This document shows positions 59,303-64,000 of a DNA stretch of 64,000 nt, in pieces (position 1 is the first letter of the stretch; each line of letters begins with the position of its first letter). Below the pieces are notes generated by a model that worked only from the letters and a program-made list of their open reading frames with translations, was not told the origin of the DNA and did no database searches. Position numbers and translations under genes: made by a program. This DNA comes from Sinomonas sp. ASV322. GTDB lineage: Bacteria; Actinomycetota; Actinomycetes; Actinomycetales; Micrococcaceae. Where the stretch lies: the NCBI RefSeq assembly GCF_030908245.1, contig NZ_JAVFJJ010000002.1, positions 372,001 to 436,000 on the forward strand, in the 5' to 3' direction.

Positions 59303-59371
59303 TTGACGCGATCGTTTCGGCGATCTAGTCTCGTGTTATCAACTAGTTAGTTGATCAACAGTTCAGTTGAT
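59303..59371 (+). promoter_or_regulatory. Promoter and overlapping ArsR operators
   Basis: TTGACG (59303-59308) and TAGTCT (59326-59331) are spaced by 17 bases and form a plausible core promoter. Immediately downstream, ATCAACTAGTTAGTTGAT (59338-59355) and ATCAACAGTTCAGTTGAT (59354-59371) are two inverted repeats sharing their junction AT. The sites cover the expected transcription start, so the adjacent ArsR protein probably represses its own operon here. Confidence 0.8.
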
Positions 59372-59387
59372 CTATCGGGAGGACGCC

Positions 59388-59747
59388 ATGACCACTGTCG
59401 CAGCCGACCCCGAAACGGCCGAGGAAGACCGGCTCAACCGGGCTTTCGCCGCGCTGTCGGACCCCCTGCGTCGCCGCCTCGTGGCCCGCCTCGCTCAAGG
59501 GGATGCCACGGTGAACGAGCTCGCCGAGCCCTTCTCCGTGACCCTCCAGGCCGTCTCCAAGCACATCAAGGTGCTCGAGGACGCCGGCCTCATCACGCGC
59601 AGCCGCGACGCCCAGCGCCGCCCCTGCCATCTCGACCCCCAGGCCCTGGCCCGCCTCACGGATTGGCTCGAGGGCTACCGCCAAGCAGCCGAGGAGCGCT
59701 ACGCACGCCTCGACGCACTTCTCGCATCCCAGGAGAATCCATCATGA
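59388..59747 (+). CDS. ArsR family regulator
   Basis: The 119-residue winged-helix protein contains LNRAFAALSDPLRRRLVARL, VNELAEPFSVTLQAVSKHIK as the HTH and RRPCHLDPQAL in the wing. It is of the kind paired with SRPBCC proteins rather than the metal-sensing type; no CxC metal motif is seen. GGGAGG lies before the ATG at 59388. The SRPBCC gene overlaps its stop by ATGA. Confidence 0.9.
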   Translation: MTTVAADPETAEEDRLNRAFAALSDPLRRRLVARLAQGDATVNELAEPFSVTLQAVSKHIKVLEDAGLITRSRDAQRRPCHLDPQALARLTDWLEGYRQAAEERYARLDALLASQENPS

Positions 59748-60226
59748 CCACGACCAAGACCACCGAAGTCTCCGCCGAGCCGGGCCTCCCGTTCATCACG
59801 GTCATCCGCGAGTTCGACGCTCCGGCCGAGCGAGTCTACGCGGCCCATGTGGACCCCGAGCTCTTCGTCCAGTGGATCGGTCCTCGCAGGCTTGTGACGA
59901 CGCTCGACCGCTTCGAACCCCGGAGCGGCGGATCCTACCGATTCGTGCAGTCCGACAATGAGGGCCAATCGTTCGCCTTCCACGGCTCGTTCCACGAGCT
60001 CACGGCGCCGCGGCGCATGGTCCAGACCTTCGAGTACGAGGGCGCGCCGGGCCACGTATCGCTCGATTCCGCGGAACTCGAGCCGCTCGACGGCGAACGC
60101 TGCCGCCTGACGATCCACTCGACGTTCCAGTCGGTCGAAGCCCGTGACGCGATGCTCCAGGCCGGGATGTCCGACGGTATGAGCGAGGGCTACGAACGGC
60201 TCGACGAAGTGCTCGCGCGAGGCTGA
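59744..60226 (+). CDS. SRPBCC (AHSA1/START-like) domain protein
   Basis: The 160-residue protein begins its fold with FITVIREFDAPAERVYAAHV, has ELFVQWIGPRRL and RSGGSYRFVQSDNEG, and ends with MSEGYERLDEVLARG. This is the AHSA1-like family routinely encoded with an ArsR regulator. The ATG overlaps the ArsR stop. The ligand and role are unknown. Confidence 0.88.
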   Translation: MTTTKTTEVSAEPGLPFITVIREFDAPAERVYAAHVDPELFVQWIGPRRLVTTLDRFEPRSGGSYRFVQSDNEGQSFAFHGSFHELTAPRRMVQTFEYEGAPGHVSLDSAELEPLDGERCRLTIHSTFQSVEARDAMLQAGMSDGMSEGYERLDEVLARG

Positions 60227-60308
60227 CGCGGCCTGCGCAGGCGAGACGCAGACGAGATCCAGACAAGACCCAAACAAGACTGTGCACGGGCCCGCAGGCC
60301 CGTGCACA

Positions 60309-60465
60309 GTTTCCACATTCTGTTCGATCTACTTCTCCACAGCTGGGGATAGCGGAGGACGCCCCGCTCGCGGCGTCGCCATCACGGCGGCACCGGGAGC
60401 GGGCAAACCGGTCGGTAACTACACCCCTGTAAGTTGTGCACACTGTGGACAACGCCTGTGGATTA
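60309..60465. other. DnaA-box-like cluster 3
   Basis: In the 245-base gap 60227-60471: GTTTCCACA at 60309-60317, TTCTCCACA at 60333-60341, TTGTGCACA at 60434-60442, TGTGGACAA at 60444-60452 (exact complement of TTGTCCACA) and TGTGGATTA at 60457-60465. The second group begins CCTGTAAGTTGTGCACACTG, matching cluster 2 almost base for base. A short CCCGTGCACAG-type inverted repeat at 60282-60308 (TGTGCACGGG...CCCGTGCACA) precedes it and may end the SRPBCC transcript. Confidence 0.6.
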
Positions 60466-60471
60466 GTGTGC

Positions 60472-61881
60472 TCACACGAGCTTCCGAGGCCTCATGGCCA
60501 GCCCCGCCACGGCCGCAAGCGCGAGCACCGAAAGCACCGTCGCGGACCAGAAGCCCGCGCGGCCACCGACAAAGAAGTCGCCCGGCGCGGCAAACGCCGC
60601 GAAGGTCGACGCCACGATGGCAAGGCCCACTGCCCCGCCGAGCTGCTGCATCGTCTGGAAGAGCCCCGAAGCGGACCCGGCATGCTCGGGCTCGACGTCG
60701 CGCAGCGCGAGTGTCGTGAGCGGCATGAAGGTGATCCCGGCCGAGATGCCCGTGCCGACGAGTGCGAGAGCCACCGTCACGAGGTTGGTACCGGGGCCCA
60801 ACTGGGTGAGCGGCACGAAGGCGGCGACGCGCAGCGCGGTTCCGATGAGCACGAGGCGAACGGCGCCGACGCGCTCGACGAGGCGCGGAATGATGCGGGA
60901 CATGGCGAAGATGCTCAAGGGCATCGGCAGGAACGCGAGGCCGGTCACGATCGGGGTGAGGTGCAGGTCGTCCTCAAGGTACTGGACCATGAGGAAGAAC
61001 ATCGCGAGCATGCCGCCATACGTCGCGGCCATGGCCGCAAGTGCGGCGACCCGGCTCGGGCTACGCAGCAGCTTCGGCGCCAGGAGCGGGTGGGACACGC
61101 GGCGTTCTGTCACGGCGAGCACCCCGAGGAGCACGGCGCCCACAGCGAACCCGCCGATCGTCCTGGCGCTGAACCATCCGTAGTCGGGCGCCTGGAGCAG
61201 GGCCCACACGATCGAGACAGCGCCGCCGGTTGCCGTGATCGCGCCGAGAACGTCGAATCGCCCGGGCCGGCGCGGGGTTTCGGCGACAAGGCGCGGAACG
61301 GCAAGCAGGACGACGATGCCGATCGGCACGTTGATGAAGAGCGTCCAGCGCCAGCTCGTTGTGTCCGTGAGGACACCGCCGAGGATGAGGCCGAGGGCAC
61401 CGCCCATGGACGCGATGGCCGAGAAGAGCGCAAGGGCACGATTTCGGGCTCCCTCGTCGCGGGCGTTCGTCGTGATGAGCGCGAGCACGCTCGGGGCGGC
61501 GAAGGCCGCGCCGAGGCCCTGGAGGGCGCGGGCGACGACGAGCAGGAGCGGGGATGTGGCGAGGCCGCCGAGGAGCGAGAACAGCGTGAAGGCCGCAACG
61601 CCGACGAGGAACGTGCTGCGGCGGCCCAGGACATCGCCGACGCGTCCGCCGAGCAGCAGGAGTCCGCCGAAGGCGAGGGCGTAGCCGTTGAGAACCCAGC
61701 TGAGCTCCGCCCGGGAGAAGTTGAGGTCGGCGGCGATGTGCGGGAGCGCGACGTTCACCACGGTCGCGTCGAGGACGAGCATGAGCTGGGCCAGCATGAC
61801 CAGCCACAGGCCGGTGTTACCGGTCCGCGGGCTGGAGGGCGCCGCCGGAGCGGGCGTGCGCAGAGCCATTGTGGGTGCCAT
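60472..61881 (-). CDS. MFS transporter, DHA2 (EmrB/QacA) type
   Basis: The 469-residue protein of about 14 TM segments has the DHA2 TM1 signature LDATVVNVALPHIAADL, WVLNGYALAFGGLLLLGGRV with the following RVGDVLGRR loop, and motif C in TM5 (ASMGGALGLILGGVLTD). It would export drugs or toxic metabolites. The ATG at 61881 is preceded by AGGA; the frame extends 32 codons upstream but only through operator-like sequence. It is divergent from a TetR gene, the usual arrangement for a regulated efflux pump. Confidence 0.87.
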   Translation of the reverse strand: MAPTMALRTPAPAAPSSPRTGNTGLWLVMLAQLMLVLDATVVNVALPHIAADLNFSRAELSWVLNGYALAFGGLLLLGGRVGDVLGRRSTFLVGVAAFTLFSLLGGLATSPLLLVVARALQGLGAAFAAPSVLALITTNARDEGARNRALALFSAIASMGGALGLILGGVLTDTTSWRWTLFINVPIGIVVLLAVPRLVAETPRRPGRFDVLGAITATGGAVSIVWALLQAPDYGWFSARTIGGFAVGAVLLGVLAVTERRVSHPLLAPKLLRSPSRVAALAAMAATYGGMLAMFFLMVQYLEDDLHLTPIVTGLAFLPMPLSIFAMSRIIPRLVERVGAVRLVLIGTALRVAAFVPLTQLGPGTNLVTVALALVGTGISAGITFMPLTTLALRDVEPEHAGSASGLFQTMQQLGGAVGLAIVASTFAAFAAPGDFFVGGRAGFWSATVLSVLALAAVAGLAMRPRKLV

Positions 61882-61895
61882 GAGGATTGTGTCCT

Positions 61896-61969
61896 GTTCT
61901 AGCCGGAGAGAGCTGACGTACACTAAGAGGAGAGAAGCTCCGGTTAGAACTATACGGAGACACTCTCCG
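61896..61969. promoter_or_regulatory. Inverted repeats between the MFS and TetR genes
   Basis: GTTCTAGCCGGAG (61896-61908) and CTCCGGTTAGAAC (61938-61950) are inverted 13-mers with one mismatch. A separate tight dyad CGGAGACACTCTCCG (61955-61969) follows. All lie in the 123-base gap between the divergent MFS and TetR starts and are likely sites for the TetR protein. Confidence 0.65.
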
Positions 61970-62004
61970 CTTTGCAATGGCTTTCTGAGAAGGGTTTGGT
62001 TTCA

Positions 62005-62553
62005 GTGCGCGCAGACGCTCGCCGCAACCGCGATCGCATCGTCGACGTTGCGCGCGCCCTCTTCCGCTCCAAGGGCTTCGACGCCGTATCGATGGATGAG
62101 GTCGCCAAGGCGTCGGAGGTGGGAACCGGAACGCTCTACCGGCACTTCCCCACGAAGGAGACGCTGTACGACGCGGTCCTCGAGGCGTGGGCAGACAAGG
62201 TCAACGCCGCCGTCGACGCCGCGCTCGACCTCAACGCTCCAGCCCGCGATCAGCTGCTCGCGTGGCTCACGGAATACGCGGCGATGCTCACGGCGCACAA
62301 GGGGGCGGCCGCACGGATCACCGCGTCCCTCGGCGACCCGGGGTCGCCCTTCGCCGCGAAGTGCGAGACGTACCTCAGCGCGAATCGGCGCATGATCGAC
62401 GGACTCGGCCCAGCACTGCGCGCAGACGTAGAGCCCATGCAGGTGTGCCGGATCGTGGGCGGGGTCGCCGCCGTCGCCGACAGCAGCGAACTCCCCGCGG
62501 AGACCATGAAGGGGATGCTCGAGATCGTCGCAGACGGGCTGCTCGCGTCCTGA
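62005..62553 (+). CDS. TetR family repressor
   Basis: The 182-residue protein has a canonical HTH (RIVDVARALFRSKGFDAVSM, then VAKASEVGTGTLYRHFPTKE) at residues about 10-55 and a helical ligand domain with a C-terminal SBP56/AcrR-like region. The GTG at 62005 fits the usual distance to the HTH; an in-frame TTG further upstream is less likely. It probably represses the divergent efflux gene and itself. Confidence 0.88.
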   Translation: MRADARRNRDRIVDVARALFRSKGFDAVSMDEVAKASEVGTGTLYRHFPTKETLYDAVLEAWADKVNAAVDAALDLNAPARDQLLAWLTEYAAMLTAHKGAAARITASLGDPGSPFAAKCETYLSANRRMIDGLGPALRADVEPMQVCRIVGGVAAVADSSELPAETMKGMLEIVADGLLAS

Positions 62554-62575
62554 CTCGCCGATCGGCCGTGAGCGG

Positions 62576-63448
62576 TCAGACGGCCGACGTCGGCAGCGAC
62601 CCTCCGAGCATCCTCGCCCGGGCAAAGGCGAGGACCACGAGCAGGGCGGCGACGAGCGCGAGCCCGCCGATCTGGACGACAAGCTGGAAGCGGCCGCGCG
62701 GCGCATAGGCGATGGCCGCCGTCGTGAGCCCACCCGTGATGAGCCCGCCGAGATGTGCCTGCCATGCGATGCCCTGGATGACAAAGCCCAGCACGGCGTT
62801 GATGCCGATGAGGATGAGGAGCTGGCTCACGTCTCCCCCGCGCTGGCGGACGACGACGAAGAGCGCACCGAAGAGGCCGAAGATCGCCCCCGAAGCGCCG
62901 ATCACGCCGTTCATCGAGACGGGCGTGAGCACGAAGAAGCCCACGGATCCGCCGAAGGCCGAGATGAGGTACACCGCGAGATAGCGGACCCGCCCGAGCA
63001 CGGGCTCGAGGACGCGCCCGAAGATCCACAGCGTGTACATGTTGAGCACGATGTGGAGGACGAATCCCTGGGAATGCAGAAACGCGCTCGTGAGCATGCG
63101 CCAAGGCTCGGCCGCCGTGAGCGCCGTCGCGTACGCAAAGTCCTGATAGACCTCATCGTTCGGGAGAAGCCACTGGAGCGCGTACACGGCCACATTGACG
63201 GCGATGATCACCCACGTGACAACCGGCTGGCCTGATCGGCCCACCCGCGCGCCGAAGCGGGTCCTCACCGGCGGCGCCGAGAGCTCCCGCACGCAGTCGA
63301 CGCAGTGGATGCCGACCGCGGCCGGCCGCTGGCACTCTGTGCACGTGGGGCGCCCGCACCTCTGGCATCTCACATAGGAGATCCGATCTGGGTGGCGAGG
63401 GCACACGGGCACGGCGGCCGGCTCCGCGGGCGACATTCCATAACTCAT
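62576..63448 (-). CDS. Rhomboid family intramembrane serine protease
   Basis: The 290-residue protein has an N-terminal B-box-like zinc-binding segment (CPRHPD, CQRCGRPTCTEC, CVDC; residues 16-52) and a six-TM rhomboid domain. The catalytic dyad is Ser186 (GASGAIFG) and His232 (AHLGG), with His132 and Asn136 (LHIVLNMY) of the oxyanion region. It cleaves membrane proteins within the bilayer. In actinobacteria this gene commonly lies next to ppiA near gyrA, which is the arrangement seen here. Confidence 0.92.
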   Translation of the reverse strand: MSYGMSPAEPAAVPVCPRHPDRISYVRCQRCGRPTCTECQRPAAVGIHCVDCVRELSAPPVRTRFGARVGRSGQPVVTWVIIAVNVAVYALQWLLPNDEVYQDFAYATALTAAEPWRMLTSAFLHSQGFVLHIVLNMYTLWIFGRVLEPVLGRVRYLAVYLISAFGGSVGFFVLTPVSMNGVIGASGAIFGLFGALFVVVRQRGGDVSQLLILIGINAVLGFVIQGIAWQAHLGGLITGGLTTAAIAYAPRGRFQLVVQIGGLALVAALLVVLAFARARMLGGSLPTSAV

Positions 63449-63490
63449 TCGGAATATCTCAGACGTCTATATATTCCAGTTAGAGGATAT

Positions 63491-64000
63491 TCAGAGCTGC
63501 TCGACCTCGATCGACGTGATCACGACGTCCTGGACGGGCCGGTCCTGCATGCCCGTGCGAACACCCTCGATCTCGTCGACAACCTTCTTCGAGGCCTCGT
63601 CGGCCACCTCGCCGAAGATCGTGTGCTTCCCGAAGAGCCAGCTCGTGTCGACCGTCGTGATGAAGAACTGCGAGCCGTTCGTGCCCTTGCCGCCCTGGAT
63701 GCCCGCGTTGGCCATCGCGAGCTTGTACGGATCCTTGAAGTTGAGCTCGGGGTGGATCTCGTCGTCGAAGCGGTAGCCGGGGCCGCCCACGCCCTTGCCC
63801 AGGGGATCGCCGCCCTGGATCATGAAGTCCTTGATGATGCGGTGAAAGATCGTGCCGTTGTAGAGGGGCGTGCCGGACTTGTCCTCGCCCGTCTCGGGGT
63901 GCGTCCAGGACTGCTCGCCCGTCGCGAGTCCCACGAAGTTCTTCACGGTCTTCGGCGCGTGGTTGCCGAAGAGGTTGACCACGATGTCGCCGTGGTTCGT
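63491..64000 (-). CDS. ppiA: Cyclophilin-type peptidyl-prolyl isomerase (N-terminus beyond window)
   Basis: The frame runs from the stop at 63491 to the window edge (about 169 residues), with a few N-terminal residues missing. It contains the cyclophilin core: NLFGNHAPKTVKNFVGLA, FHRIIKDFMIQGGDPLGKG with the catalytic Arg, GTNGSQFFIT, and WLFGKHTIFGEV with the conserved Trp and His. It catalyses proline isomerisation in the cytoplasm. The frame continues upstream of the first visible GTG, so it is a true partial gene. Its position beside a rhomboid gene matches the gyrA-ppiA region of actinobacteria. Confidence 0.93.
   Translation of the reverse strand, partial: TNHGDIVVNLFGNHAPKTVKNFVGLATGEQSWTHPETGEDKSGTPLYNGTIFHRIIKDFMIQGGDPLGKGVGGPGYRFDDEIHPELNFKDPYKLAMANAGIQGGKGTNGSQFFITTVDTSWLFGKHTIFGEVADEASKKVVDEIEGVRTGMQDRPVQDVVITSIEVEQL

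Noticed and set aside
54676-60471. Chromosomal or plasmid replication origin
   Set aside because: DnaA-box-like sequences are present, but there is no dnaA, dnaN, rep gene or AT-rich unwinding region. Reported as box clusters instead.
1-64000. tRNA, rRNA, insertion sequence or prophage genes
   Set aside because: No transposase, integrase, phage structural gene or tRNA-like cloverleaf could be recognised on either strand.

Overview
The window looks like chromosomal DNA of a high-GC actinobacterium, most likely a soil member of the Micrococcaceae (Arthrobacter or Sinomonas type). This rests on very high GC, frequent GTG starts, many ATGA/GTGA/TGATG gene overlaps, and the gene content: a PadR-controlled vanAB pair, a phenylpropanoid (phd-type) operon, a DUF1876 protein, and a cyclophilin plus rhomboid pair at the right edge. 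I see no rRNA, tRNA, CRISPR array, insertion sequence or prophage. Species assignment is inference.

Layout. 1-320: partial HAD-like gene. 420-776: gene-free repeat region. 777-6480: LacI regulator divergent from a C45-type acyltransferase/hydrolase, then a GntR regulator, a cytosine-deaminase-like amidohydrolase and an aldehyde dehydrogenase. 6664-7341: TM-helix-repeat channel-like protein. 7825-13823 (minus): five overlapping genes (amidase, DUF3311, Na+/solute symporter, CoA transferase, fused carboxyltransferase) behind a double Lrp regulator. 15200-19752: universal stress protein, giant FAD/Fe-S oxidoreductase, SDR. 19775-24176: large LuxR-type ATPase regulator facing two paralogous alpha/beta hydrolases, one cytosolic and one Tat-exported. 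24397-26206: MDR reductase and TetR around two clear operators. 26292-27568: Ser/Thr kinase overlapping a lipoprotein gene. 27614-32165 (minus): LacI, MFS, alpha/beta hydrolase, SGNH esterase. 32253-33429: ion transporter split by a frameshift at a G8 run.

33540-45008 is a catabolic island for lignin-type aromatics. The minus-strand genes SDR, metal hydrolase, acyl-CoA dehydrogenase, MaoC hydratase, MHS transporter and CoA ligase, with a divergent MarR gene, have the content of the phd phenylpropanoid cluster described in Corynebacterium. Next to them are a PadR regulator, vanAB (vanillate to protocatechuate) and a MetE-C-like methyltransferase. Together they would take up a ferulate-type acid, activate it, shorten the side chain and demethylate the resulting vanillate.

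45089-57603 holds mixed housekeeping and accessory genes: SRPBCC, SDR, aminotransferase, DUF1876, S4 protein, a uracil-DNA-glycosylase-like protein with a long acidic/Ala-rich extension, a drug-type MFS, a GH114-like lipoprotein, GNATs, pirin and LacI. 57753-62553: sugar porter, ArsR-SRPBCC pair, MFS and TetR. 62576-64000: rhomboid protease and PpiA, which in actinobacteria usually lie a few genes from gyrA/dnaA, so the origin may be not far beyond the right edge. Three intergenic clusters of DnaA-box-like 9-mers (about 54.8, 56.5 and 60.4 kb) sit in this same arm.

Two dispersed intergenic repeat types stand out: a palindrome with core GTACGCGTAC, often followed by GGGACG, and the DnaA-box-like clusters.
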